39,541 nt of DNA from Colwellia psychrerythraea (GTDB lineage: Bacteria > Pseudomonadota > Gammaproteobacteria > Enterobacterales > Alteromonadaceae), in contig MAAF01000089.1 of assembly GCA_002163005.1 (NCBI GenBank), forward strand, positions 1 through 39,541, in the 5' to 3' direction. Made by a program: the position numbers and the translations under genes. This document shows positions 24,476 to 33,453 of this stretch, one piece after another (positions within the stretch are counted from its first letter, which is position 1; each line of letters opens with the position of its first letter). The notes beneath the pieces were generated by a model. That model saw nothing but the letters and a program-made list of their open reading frames with translations, made no database searches and was not told the DNA's origin.

Positions 24476-26850
24476 TGACTCAAGAAATAAAATCAAATGA
24501 AAGTGAAGGCAATACTAAAGATAATGCCGAAGAAAGCAACGAAGTGAGCAATGCAGTAAACAATGAAGTAAGTAGCACTGCTGAAAATAGTATTACCAAG
24601 GCTTATAGTAACGATGTTGCTGAAGCAAAAGTCACAGATGAAAAAGTCATTGAGAATGTTGCTCCGGTAGAACTAACAGGCAGTGCTTTTACTATAGTTC
24701 GCCATGATAATGGTATCGCTCATTTAGTGATTGATGTTATTGGTGAAAATGTTAATACCCTTAAAGCTGAATTTACTGAGCAAGTTAATGCCGTATTGGC
24801 AGAAATTAAAGCTGATAAAGCGATTACTGGCATAGTGCTGTGTAGTGGTAAAAAAGGTTCTTTTGTTGCTGGTGCTGACATTAATATGCTTGATGCTTGT
24901 CAAAGTCGTGACGAAGTCGTTGCTTTATCTCGACAAGGACAACGAATATTTTCTCTGCTAGAGCAATTGCCTATTCCTATTGTTGCGGCTATCGATGGAG
25001 CATGTTTAGGTGGCGGTTTAGAACTGGCTATGGCATGCCATGCTCGAGTTTGTAGCGATAATAGTAAAACAGCTTTGGGTTTACCTGAAGTACAACTAGG
25101 CTTATTGCCCGGTAGTGGTGGTACTCAGCGTTTACCTAAATTAGTAGGTTTACAAAAAGCCTTAGACATGATGCTTACGGGTAAGCAATTACGCGCTAAA
25201 CAAGCATTAAAATCAGGTTTAGTTGATGATGTTGTGCCAAGCAGTGTTTTGCTTAATGTTGCAGAGAATTTAGCAATATCTTTGCGTCAACGTGGTAAAA
25301 AGACAATTAAGCGTAAACAAGGCTTAATGGATAAGTTGTTAGAAAATAATGCTGTTGGTCGAAAAGTGGTTTATCAACAAGCGCAAAAAACTGTGTTAGC
25401 AAAAACCCAAGGTAATTATCCAGCACCGGCTAAAATCATTGATTGTATTCGCACTGGTATCGAATCTTCAGCTGAAAAGGGCTATAGAGTAGAAGCTGAG
25501 CATTTCGCCGACCTGGTGATGAGTGATGAATCTGCGCAACTACGTCAGTTATTCTTTGCGACAACAGCAATGAAGAAAGAGCAGGGCGTTGCTGATGTCA
25601 TGCCAGAACAAATGACTAAAGCGGGTGTTTTAGGTGGCGGGTTAATGGGCGGTGGTATTGCTTTTGTTACCGCTACCAAAGCGAATATGCCAGTACGGGT
25701 TAAAGATATTAACCACAAGGGTATTGGCCAAGCACTAAAATACAGTTATCAAATACTGAATAAAAAAGTTAAGCGTCGTTTTTTACTTAACAGCGAAATG
25801 CAAAAACAGTTAGCCATGATCACCGGTAGTGTTGAATATACTGGCTTTCAAGCGCTTGATATTGTTGTTGAAGCGGTTTTTGAAGATTTAGCGTTGAAAC
25901 AAAACATGGTGGCTGAAGTAGAAGAGCATGCACATGCTAAAACTATTTTTGCCAGCAATACCTCCAGTTTACCGATAGGAAAAATTGCTGCTAAAGCACA
26001 ACGTCCCGAGAATGTTATTGGCTTACATTACTTTTCGCCGGTTGATAAAATGCCATTAGTGGAAATAATTCCTCATGATAAAACCTCAGACCAAACTATT
26101 TCCAATACGGTAGCTTTTGCTAAAAAACAGGGCAAAACACCTATTGTTGTTAAAGATAAAGCTGGGTTTTATGTCAATCGTATTTTGGCGCCTTATATGA
26201 ATGAAGCCGCTATTCTGCTACTTGCTGGTGAGCCCATTGATAAAATAGACAAAGCACTGGTAAAATTTGGTTTCCCTGTAGGGCCGATGCAACTGCTTGA
26301 TGAAGTGGGAATTGACGTTGGTGCTAAAATTGGACCAATCTTGCAAGCAGACCTTGGTGAGCGTTTTGCAGCACCTGCAGCGTTTGATAAATTACTCGCA
26401 GATGGTCGTTTAGGTAAAAAAGTAAATAAAGGTTTTTATCAGTACGAAAAGCCAACCTTCACCAAAAACTTACAAAATACCTTCAAAGGTATTAAATCAG
26501 GCCAAAAACAAGTAGATGAGACTATCTATGGCTTACTAAATATTAAGCCTATGGGAAGTTTATCAGCAGCAGAAATTAGCAAACGTTGTACTTACATGAT
26601 GCTAAATGAAGCGGCACGCTGTGTTGATGAAGGTATAGTGAGAAATGCTAGGGATGGTGATATTGGTGCGATCTTCGGTATTGGATTCCCACCATTTTTA
26701 GGTGGACCGTTACGCTATATTGATAAAATTGGGGCTAAGTCAGTGGTTGCTCAATTAAGCCAATGGGCTAAGCAGCATGGTGAGCGTTATAGCCCATGTG
26801 AAGCTTTGATCACTATGGCAGAAAATGATGTGGTTTATTACCCTAAATAA
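24475..26850 (+). CDS. fadJ: Multifunctional fatty-acid oxidation protein FadJ
   Basis: FadJ is the alpha subunit of the anaerobic-type beta-oxidation complex: enoyl-CoA hydratase, 3-hydroxyacyl-CoA dehydrogenase and epimerase. From ATG 24475 it has 791 residues against about 714 in E. coli; the excess is a 69-residue acidic Asn/Ser/Glu-rich N-terminal extension before SAFTIVRHDNG. Hydratase motifs are AGADINMLD, IDGACLGGGLELAMA and GLPEVQLGLLPGSGGTQRLP. The NAD site is VLGGGLMGGGIAF, and dehydrogenase residues are in SNTSSLPI and GLHYFSPVDKMPLVEII. Starts further upstream would lie inside fadI. A stem-loop that normally ends the operon is split by a type-A repeat (26911-27235). Confidence 0.96.
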   Translation: MTQEIKSNESEGNTKDNAEESNEVSNAVNNEVSSTAENSITKAYSNDVAEAKVTDEKVIENVAPVELTGSAFTIVRHDNGIAHLVIDVIGENVNTLKAEFTEQVNAVLAEIKADKAITGIVLCSGKKGSFVAGADINMLDACQSRDEVVALSRQGQRIFSLLEQLPIPIVAAIDGACLGGGLELAMACHARVCSDNSKTALGLPEVQLGLLPGSGGTQRLPKLVGLQKALDMMLTGKQLRAKQALKSGLVDDVVPSSVLLNVAENLAISLRQRGKKTIKRKQGLMDKLLENNAVGRKVVYQQAQKTVLAKTQGNYPAPAKIIDCIRTGIESSAEKGYRVEAEHFADLVMSDESAQLRQLFFATTAMKKEQGVADVMPEQMTKAGVLGGGLMGGGIAFVTATKANMPVRVKDINHKGIGQALKYSYQILNKKVKRRFLLNSEMQKQLAMITGSVEYTGFQALDIVVEAVFEDLALKQNMVAEVEEHAHAKTIFASNTSSLPIGKIAAKAQRPENVIGLHYFSPVDKMPLVEIIPHDKTSDQTISNTVAFAKKQGKTPIVVKDKAGFYVNRILAPYMNEAAILLLAGEPIDKIDKALVKFGFPVGPMQLLDEVGIDVGAKIGPILQADLGERFAAPAAFDKLLADGRLGKKVNKGFYQYEKPTFTKNLQNTFKGIKSGQKQVDETIYGLLNIKPMGSLSAAEISKRCTYMMLNEAARCVDEGIVRNARDGDIGAIFGIGFPPFLGGPLRYIDKIGAKSVVAQLSQWAKQHGERYSPCEALITMAENDVVYYPK

Positions 26851-26873
26851 GATTGTATAGTAATAAAACAAGT

Positions 26874-27254
26874 AAAGGGCTGTTGAGTATTTTTGAACAT
26901 AACTGTTCTAATACCAATTTGATTAAATTTATTCCCTACTCAGAGCTATATTAGCGAGCTTAGAACAAGAAAAATTTGTTAAACATAGTTATTCTATATT
27001 CAATTAATTTTACGCCGTTATCAGTTTGCTAATGAGCTTCCAAAGGACGAGTACCTAATAAAAAGTAAAGGCTTATATGTTGCGTTATTGATTTTGACAA
27101 TGACGCTGCATGGATGCAGCTTATTAGAGAATGCAGGAGCATATTCTCCTGAATTACCATTCTCTTCAATCAATGCCTTACCTTTAAAGCCTTTTAATTC
27201 TCGCTGAGTGGGAAATAACTTAATCAACTTGGTATCACATGCTCAACAGCCTTT
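26874..27254. terminator. Terminator stem of fadJ / M16 gene, split by a repeat
   Basis: AAAGGGCTGTTGAG (26874-26887) and CTCAACAGCCTTT (27242-27254) are complementary over 13 bp with one bulged G. The 325-bp type-A repeat (26911-27235) sits inside the loop. Without it, this would be a compact hairpin between convergent genes. Confidence 0.6.
26911..27235 (+). repeat. Type-A repeat with nested 49-bp insert (copy 5)
   Basis: Ends ATACCAATTTGATTAAATTT and TTAATCAACTTGGTAT match copy 3 almost base for base on the left. The core is opened after GACAAT by a 49-bp insert (27102-27150) that forms the palindrome GCTGCAT-GG-ATGCAGC and a GAGAATG/TATTCTC stem. The same insert is in copy 6. A minus-strand ORF in it (27021-27227) is only repeat sequence. 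Confidence 0.88.
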
Positions 27255-27307
27255 CTTATACCAATGAGACTAGTTAAATGATCAGTCAGTTAATTGGTTT
27301 GGTAGCT

Positions 27308-30118
27308 TTAGTACTTGAGAGGACTCGCTTTAATAAAAGCATCAATATCTGTAATTATTTTGCCACTGGGTTTTTGTGCTTGTGCTAGCAAATCACTTTG
27401 TGAATACAGAACAAAACGATCGGGCTGACAACTATTCACTAAACTGCTTTTCACAAATGTTTTTACCTGCGCTAGCGTTAAGTTTAAAACCGCCTCCAGT
27501 AAATTTTCTTTCTGTTTAAACTCCTCATCTTTATCACAAATAGCCGCCCAAAATCGTTGGCTTTTAATGCGCAAATTGTGATCTTTCTCTTGTAATTGAC
27601 TTGCTAAACCTTGCATTAAATGTTGCCATTGCTCAGCGCCAATATCATCGAGAACGGTAATACTGTCGCTGATAAACTCATCCATAGCGTGTGCCAACGT
27701 AAAAGCATCACAATGAGGTGACTGGATATAAAAAGCGATGCCAGGGTAGCTATTAATAGGCACATAACCGACCCCGACTAAATAGCCATATTGTTTTTCT
27801 GTGCGCATTTGCTGAAAAAATAAGGGCGATAATATATGGCTAGTGATCATAGCAAGTGCTACGGAGTTATCATCTTTGTGCTCAAATGCGGTATATATAA
27901 CACAAGCGTGATCATGCTCAGGTAAAGTAATGGGCAATAACAGAGTTTCTTTGGTCGCAATATCTGTTACTGGGCATTGCATGGCATATTTTTCGTTAAC
28001 ATTCCCTTTAAAAGCTTGTTCAATGGTCTCGCATAATTGTTGTGCATGCTCAATCAGCCAATTGCCATGAATAAGTACTTCTAAAGTCACTTGCTGAAAC
28101 AATTGCTGACTAAACTGTTGATATTGGCTAAAGCTTACCTGACTGAGTGCTTGTGCTAATACTTTGCTAGCAGGATTATTGGGTTGCATTACAGAGCTTA
28201 GAGTGGCGAATAACTGTGAAATTGATTTACTTTTGTCACTGTTTTGCCAATGTTTCACCAGCTGTTGCTTAAATAAAAGAAAGTGTGCTTCAGTTACTTG
28301 ATGACTCTTTAACCGCCTTAATAGTTTACTCAACAATAGATGTTGATTTTCACTATATCCTGATAGTTGCATCGTCACCCCGCCTTGATGAGCATATAAG
28401 TGATAATGGATGCCGGCTAACTCTGCTTCGTAGTTTTCTTCAATTACGGTGTCTGTATATAAATCGACAAATAAACGTGTCATGGCAATATTTGCGACAC
28501 TGGCAACAACAAGGGGTGAATCAATACCTATATATAAGTAACCCTTAGGCACTTTAAATGTGTGATCTTGTTTATACCAAACGACTAGCCCATTTTCATT
28601 AACAATTTTTTCAGGAAGTGCTATTTTTTCCTGCGTAGCTTCAAGGTGTTTTTTACCGTGGTAAATGATTGGCTCTTCAACAATATACGGATTAGGGGCA
28701 GGCAAATATAACCCTTTAACGTGTGTTTTATCACTTAGTTCTACATTACGCCAATCAACTAATTGTTGTTCAGAAATAGGTGTTACATGGTAAGGAACTT
28801 GGTACCAGAAGCTATTCTTTGAAAAAGAATTTTGCTGGCTAATATGCATGAGTCGCATATTATCTACCTGTAAAAAGCCGAGTAATGTCTTGATGTGCTC
28901 CTTCGACATACCCGACATGACATAATCACCAAAAATATAATCTTCTTCTGGGTAATATTGCATATTGATAACTAATTGACTGACACTGTCGAGTGGGCGC
29001 ATTTTTTCATGGTAAATAAACGCCAAATTACTAATTTTTTGCTTTTCTTGATAATAGTATTCAGCGATTTCTGTGTTTTTTAACAGAGCAATATAAGCTA
29101 ATACTATATCGACTACGTCATTCAGGTGATCTTCACCTAATTCAGTTAATGCGATACTAATATTAAAATCTTTAAAGTTTGAGCCATTTATACCCGAACC
29201 AGCGGTTAGTGCTAAAGCCCATTGATGCTTTTTAAGCAGCGATAAAATACTGCCTTCTCCTTCATGCCCTAATAAATAAGCAAGAATCGACTCAGGTTTA
29301 TCCAAGTAATATTGATCAATGCTGTCCATGGCAAAACTGATAATAAGCTGATGATCACTTTTAACAGGACAGACATCTATTTTAATTTTTTGATGTATGG
29401 GTAAATATAGAGACTGCTCAATCTTAAGCAGTGGTGATACGGCTGACTTTATTGGATTAAAAAGTTGCTCAGCGAGACTTTTAAGCTCGCCTAAATTCTG
29501 TGGCCCTTCAAGTGCTAATGTCATGTGTTCTGCGCGATAGTATTCTTGAAAAAAGGCTCGCACTTCTTGGCTTATATTTTGTCCATCTCGATCCGCTAAG
29601 GTATCGAGATTACCAACAGAAAATTGGGCAAAGGGATGGTTAGGGTTAATGGTATCTTTGTGAACATCGTATAAGCGTCTGATATCATCTTTTAACTTTA
29701 GCGTGAACTCAGCATCAATATTTTCACGTTCTTTAACGACAAACTCATCAGCGAGCAAGGGGGCAATAAAAAACTCACTAAACCGCTCTAGTGCCGATGA
29801 AAAATGTGTGGCAGTGATATCGAAGAAAAAACACGTATGTTCAGTGCCAGTCCAAGCATTATGATTGCCGCCATGCTGACTAATAAATTTTTGATATTCA
29901 CTACCATCTGGGAAGTTTTTTGTCCCTAAAAATAGCATGTGCTCTAAAAAATGCGCTAGACCTTGCCTATCTTTTGGATCATTAAAATGACCAACATTAA
30001 CCGCCAAAGCGGCTGCTGACTTAGCAGTCTCTTCGTTATGAATAAGCAGTACGCGTAAACCATTGTCTAGCGTAATTGCTTGATATTGTTTTGAATCATT
30101 GGGACTTTGCTTCAACAC
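27308..30118 (-). CDS. M16-family (insulinase/pitrilysin-like) zinc metallopeptidase
   Basis: A large M16 peptidase of 936 residues from the GTG at 30118, which has TAGGAG 5 bases upstream; the TTG at 30148 lacks one. The inverted zinc motif is HFLEH (His56, Glu59, His60), followed by the distal Glu in ERENIDAEFTL. The C-terminal half has the second, inactive M16 domain with GYLVGVGYVPINSYPGIAFY. Length and domain order match E. coli protease III (962). There is no signal peptide here, so it is probably cytoplasmic, unlike periplasmic PtrA. It is convergent with fadJ and divergent from sixA, with a repeat on both sides. Confidence 0.92.
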   Translation of the reverse strand: MLKQSPNDSKQYQAITLDNGLRVLLIHNEETAKSAAALAVNVGHFNDPKDRQGLAHFLEHMLFLGTKNFPDGSEYQKFISQHGGNHNAWTGTEHTCFFFDITATHFSSALERFSEFFIAPLLADEFVVKERENIDAEFTLKLKDDIRRLYDVHKDTINPNHPFAQFSVGNLDTLADRDGQNISQEVRAFFQEYYRAEHMTLALEGPQNLGELKSLAEQLFNPIKSAVSPLLKIEQSLYLPIHQKIKIDVCPVKSDHQLIISFAMDSIDQYYLDKPESILAYLLGHEGEGSILSLLKKHQWALALTAGSGINGSNFKDFNISIALTELGEDHLNDVVDIVLAYIALLKNTEIAEYYYQEKQKISNLAFIYHEKMRPLDSVSQLVINMQYYPEEDYIFGDYVMSGMSKEHIKTLLGFLQVDNMRLMHISQQNSFSKNSFWYQVPYHVTPISEQQLVDWRNVELSDKTHVKGLYLPAPNPYIVEEPIIYHGKKHLEATQEKIALPEKIVNENGLVVWYKQDHTFKVPKGYLYIGIDSPLVVASVANIAMTRLFVDLYTDTVIEENYEAELAGIHYHLYAHQGGVTMQLSGYSENQHLLLSKLLRRLKSHQVTEAHFLLFKQQLVKHWQNSDKSKSISQLFATLSSVMQPNNPASKVLAQALSQVSFSQYQQFSQQLFQQVTLEVLIHGNWLIEHAQQLCETIEQAFKGNVNEKYAMQCPVTDIATKETLLLPITLPEHDHACVIYTAFEHKDDNSVALAMITSHILSPLFFQQMRTEKQYGYLVGVGYVPINSYPGIAFYIQSPHCDAFTLAHAMDEFISDSITVLDDIGAEQWQHLMQGLASQLQEKDHNLRIKSQRFWAAICDKDEEFKQKENLLEAVLNLTLAQVKTFVKSSLVNSCQPDRFVLYSQSDLLAQAQKPSGKIITDIDAFIKASPLKY

Positions 30119-30215
30119 TAAGGCTCCTAAGAACACTTTAAACGACAAAGCGTATGTCGAGAGTATGGATAGTTTTTGAATTTAACAGGGAGATAAAGTA
30201 ATTCCTTAATTACTA

Positions 30216-30528
30216 ATACCACTCTGCATAAAGAAGTGAACACTTAGAATGACATGAACGACATTAGAACAAACAAAAAAGTGTAAAGGTATAGTCGTTC
30301 TATATTTTACTCATTTTGCTAAGTTATTATGGTGTTCATGCATTCCCAAGGGCGAGTTTTAAAGGCTTATATGCTACGTTATTGATTTTGATAAGGACGC
30401 TACATGGATGTAGCTTCTTAGAGAATGCAGGAGCACATTCTCCTGAATAACCATTATCTACAATCAAAGCCTTGCCTATAAGCCTTTAAATTCTCGCTAA
30501 GTGAACACTTTCTTATACAAATTGGTAT
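30216..30528 (+). repeat. Long repeat with third end type and 49-bp insert (copy 6)
   Basis: Ends ATACCACTCTGCATAAAGAAG and CTTTCTTATACAAATTGGTAT differ from type A beyond the terminal bases, but the core is shared and holds the same 49-bp insert (30396-30444). The left stem here pairs AATGACATGAAC (30248-30259) with GTTCATGCATT (30334-30344), a different sequence from the equivalent stem of copy 3 yet still complementary. It lies between divergent M16 peptidase and sixA genes. Confidence 0.86.
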
Positions 30529-30705
30529 TCAAGGAATAAAAAAATCCTATTTATTCTTAACTGTTGTTACTAATGCGCGTGTAATTCTATTACTATAGCC
30601 GCAAAAATAAATTAGACTCAATACTTTAGCGGATAAACTTTGTAAAAAAGCTAAAAATTGAAATATTTCGCTATGGTAATCTACACGTAGTCATCGAGAG
30701 AATTA

Positions 30706-31236
30706 ATGCAACTTTATATAATGCGCCATGGTGAAGCTCAAAATTTTGTTGAGCAGGGCAGTCGTGATGACAGCCAAAGAGCGTTAACCGCACAAGGTGA
30801 AACCGAAGCGAAAATGATGGCAAATTGGTTGCAAAAAATGCAAATTAGTCCCACACAAGTTTTTGTTAGCCCTTATATTAGAGCTCAACAAACCTGTGCT
30901 ATAGCGACTGCTTTGATGCAAACAACTATTACAACGCTAGATTTTATTACGCCCTCAGGTGATGCTAAACAAGTACATGATTTTATTGATGGTTGGTGTA
31001 GTGAGCAATTAGCAGGGTTAACTCCGCAAACATCAGATAAGCAAGTATTAGATCAACGAGAACAAAGCTTATTAATAATCTCTCACATGCCTTTAGTCAG
31101 CTACTTAGTCGCAGAATTAACACAATCGGGTAATGCACCCATTTTTGCTACTGCAGGTATTGCGCATATTGACTATGATATTGAGAAAATGCAAGGGTCC
31201 TTGCAACGTCTCGTTTCACCTATCGAGCTTTGTTAA
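30706..31236 (+). CDS. sixA: Phosphohistidine phosphatase SixA
   Basis: SixA removes phosphate from histidines of HPt or phosphotransferase proteins, in the cytoplasm. The 176-residue protein has the RHG motif at the N-terminus (MQLYIMRHGEA, catalytic His8), then SPYIRAQQTC and the second histidine in LLIISHMPLVSYL. The length is typical. The C-terminus faces smrB with 10 bp between stop codons. Confidence 0.92.
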   Translation: MQLYIMRHGEAQNFVEQGSRDDSQRALTAQGETEAKMMANWLQKMQISPTQVFVSPYIRAQQTCAIATALMQTTITTLDFITPSGDAKQVHDFIDGWCSEQLAGLTPQTSDKQVLDQREQSLLIISHMPLVSYLVAELTQSGNAPIFATAGIAHIDYDIEKMQGSLQRLVSPIELC

Positions 31237-31246
31237 TGTTTAGCTG

Positions 31247-31924
31247 TTAATTCCGAGTATATTTATCTTTTAATTCGATTAACGCTAAGATAGCGCCATT
31301 GCCGCCCCATTCCAATGGCGCTTGATGAAATGCCATAACGTCGGGATGTTGCACCAACCAATGGGGAACTTTATTTTTTAAAATATGTGATCCTATACCA
31401 TGTACAACGCATATACATTGGGCGTGTTCTTTTTGGCATGCAAAGAGTAAGGCAGCCAACTCTTTCTTCGCTTGATGTTGGTCTAGGCCATGCAAATCAA
31501 GAATAAGGTCGGGGCGATAATGGCCACGTCTAAGGTTTTTGACTTCAAAACTGTCAACACCTTCTCGAACATATTTCATCGGGCCTTGTTTATTTAAGTT
31601 AGGTTCAAACTCATCAGAAAAATGAAATTGCGCAATGGCCTTATTTGCCTTGTTATACTCTTGGTCATTTTTTTGGGAAGTGTTAGACTTATGGCCACTT
31701 TTAATTAAGCGAACTGTATCGGTGACCAATGGCTTAACTTGACCGACAGCATCGGCAAACAGTTGCTTTTCATCAGGCAATACTTCTTTAATAGACTCAT
31801 TAGTTTTTTGTAATGATTCATCAGTCTTTTTTTGCTGATTCTTACTTTGCGCGCTTGCTTCAATATTCGCGCGAACTTTGGCTTTTATTGAAGAAAGTTC
31901 GGATTTTAGGGCTTTGTTTTTCAT
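31247..31924 (-). CDS. smrB: SmrB-like endonuclease (Smr domain)
   Basis: The protein has 225 residues from ATG 31924 ([14 protein letters not shown]); an ATG 18 bases upstream adds MFYTAS, which homologues lack. The N-terminal half is charged and coiled. The C-terminal Smr domain has [61 protein letters not shown] and [16 protein letters not shown], matching E. coli SmrB, a ribosome-rescue nuclease that cuts mRNA at collided ribosomes. The linker is longer than in E. coli SmrB (about 183 residues). It is divergent from prmB with copy 7 of the repeat between. Confidence 0.93.
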   Translation of the reverse strand: MKNKALKSELSSIKAKVRANIEASAQSKNQQKKTDESLQKTNESIKEVLPDEKQLFADAVGQVKPLVTDTVRLIKSGHKSNTSQKNDQEYNKANKAIAQFHFSDEFEPNLNKQGPMKYVREGVDSFEVKNLRRGHYRPDLILDLHGLDQHQAKKELAALLFACQKEHAQCICVVHGIGSHILKNKVPHWLVQHPDVMAFHQAPLEWGGNGAILALIELKDKYTRN

Positions 31925-32008
31925 TGACGCAGTGTAAAACATTTTAACGCTAATACATATTAATTATTATCGTTAAGCAGTAAAGCTAAGCATCAAGGTA
32001 AAACAGTA

Positions 32009-32275
32009 TATACCCATGTTACCTCAAGATGTAGGATTCAGCTGGAATTAGAAACGCCTTTAGGCAAGGCATTGATTGAAGAGAATGGTTGTTCCATTGT
32101 CGAAATCAATAACGTAGTATAAAGCGTTTCTAAACCAGCCCTTTGGGGATGACTGAGCAAATCATGCTCTTCGTTGCATCTGTTTTTAATGGAACAACCA
32201 TTAATAAAAAGATGCGCCTTGATCATGAATCGCCCAGTCATCCTGAAACTCGAATCTTGAAGTATCATGGGTATA
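32009..32275 (-). repeat. Full-length type-B repeat, reverse orientation (copy 7)
   Basis: The reverse complement of this segment aligns along its full length with 8990-9254. In the left module the small hairpin is TTAATGG-TTGTT-CCATTAA where copy 2 has TTAAGGG-TTACT-CCCTTAA, so paired bases have changed together. It is the only long copy in the reverse orientation. It lies between divergent smrB and prmB. Confidence 0.88.
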
Positions 32276-32368
32276 GTTAAGCCCAAAACTTAAGTTGAGA
32301 GTAAGCGTTAAGACGTTAAGTTTTGAAGTAAACATGAAAATATAGAGATACCTTTTGAGGAAGAGAAC

Positions 32369-33313
32369 GTGAGCGATACCAACATTGAAAACATAACAAC
32401 GCAATTACACACGATTGCTGATCTTTGTCGTTATGGGGCCAGCATATTTAATCAAGCAGAACTTTTTTATGGTCATGGAAATGACAATGCTTTAAATGAG
32501 GCACTTACCTTGGTGATGTTTGCTTTATCCTTACCCGAGGAAATGAGTGAAGACGTCATGACTTGTCGCTTAGTTGACTACGAGAAGCGAAATATTCTGA
32601 CACTCTTTGAGCAGCGTATTGAAACACAGCAACCGGTTGCCTATATCACCAACCTTGCTTATTTTGCGCAATTACCTTTTTATGTCGATGAGCGTGTTCT
32701 AGTGCCTCGTTCACCTATTGGTGAATTAATTGAAAAACATTTTGCCCCTTATTTTAGTGAGCAAAATCCACCGCAAAGAATTTTAGATTTGTGTACTGGC
32801 AGTGGTTGTATTGCCATTGCCTGCGCTAGTTATTTTCCTGATGCTGAAGTTGATGCGGTCGATTTATCTATCGATGCGTTAAATGTTGCGGAAATAAATA
32901 TTGAAAACCATGGCTTAAGTGAACAAGTTATTCCAATTCAATCTGATGTTTTTTCTGGGGTTGTAGCACAAAAATATGATTTAATTGTCACTAATCCGCC
33001 TTATGTCGATCAAGAAGACATTGATAGCTTACCGGCAGAATTTACCCATGAACCCGATATGGGCTTAGGTTGTGGTGAAGACGGTTTAGATATTGTTAGA
33101 GTTATCTTGGCAGAGAGTGCTCAACACCTCAATGATGGGGGCATACTTATTTGCGAAGTGGGTAACTCACAATATCATGTTGAAGCCCTTTACCCAGAGG
33201 TCGACTTTACTTGGTTAACATTTGAGCGTGGTGGTCATGGTGTATTTATGCTAAATAAAGCGCAGTTAAAGCAACATGCAGAAACCTTTTTAGCGGCACT
33301 TAAAACCGCATAA
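32369..33313 (+). CDS. prmB: Ribosomal protein L3 (glutamine) methyltransferase PrmB
   Basis: PrmB N5-methylates a glutamine of ribosomal protein L3 using SAM. It has 314 residues (E. coli 310). GTG at 32369 is preceded by GAGGAAGAG. The N-terminal helical domain is followed by RVLVPRSPIGELIE, SAM motif LDLCTGSGCIAIA, and the catalytic NPPY at residues 209-212 (VTNPPYVDQEDI), with LGCGEDGLDIVR. It is followed by aroC 140 bp downstream, the same order as in E. coli. Confidence 0.96.
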   Translation: MSDTNIENITTQLHTIADLCRYGASIFNQAELFYGHGNDNALNEALTLVMFALSLPEEMSEDVMTCRLVDYEKRNILTLFEQRIETQQPVAYITNLAYFAQLPFYVDERVLVPRSPIGELIEKHFAPYFSEQNPPQRILDLCTGSGCIAIACASYFPDAEVDAVDLSIDALNVAEINIENHGLSEQVIPIQSDVFSGVVAQKYDLIVTNPPYVDQEDIDSLPAEFTHEPDMGLGCGEDGLDIVRVILAESAQHLNDGGILICEVGNSQYHVEALYPEVDFTWLTFERGGHGVFMLNKAQLKQHAETFLAALKTA

Positions 33314-33453
33314 ACGTATAAAATATAAGTAAGCTAAGTAATAACATCTATCTAAGCAAATAGTTTAAAATTAGTTAGTATAAAAAATAGCGAATACAAA
33401 AAATAAAGTGTACTCGTAGCTTTAAAAATTAAATTAATAGGCGGTAATGTTCA

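Noticed and set aside
27021..27227. 68-residue minus-strand ORF
   Set aside because: It lies wholly within repeat copy 5; its codons are repeat arms and the 49-bp insert, and no homology or ribosome-binding site is visible.
32038..32404. Two overlapping minus-strand ORFs (82 and 67 residues)
   Set aside because: They are made of the type-B repeat and the prmB leader; composition and absence of start signals argue against coding.
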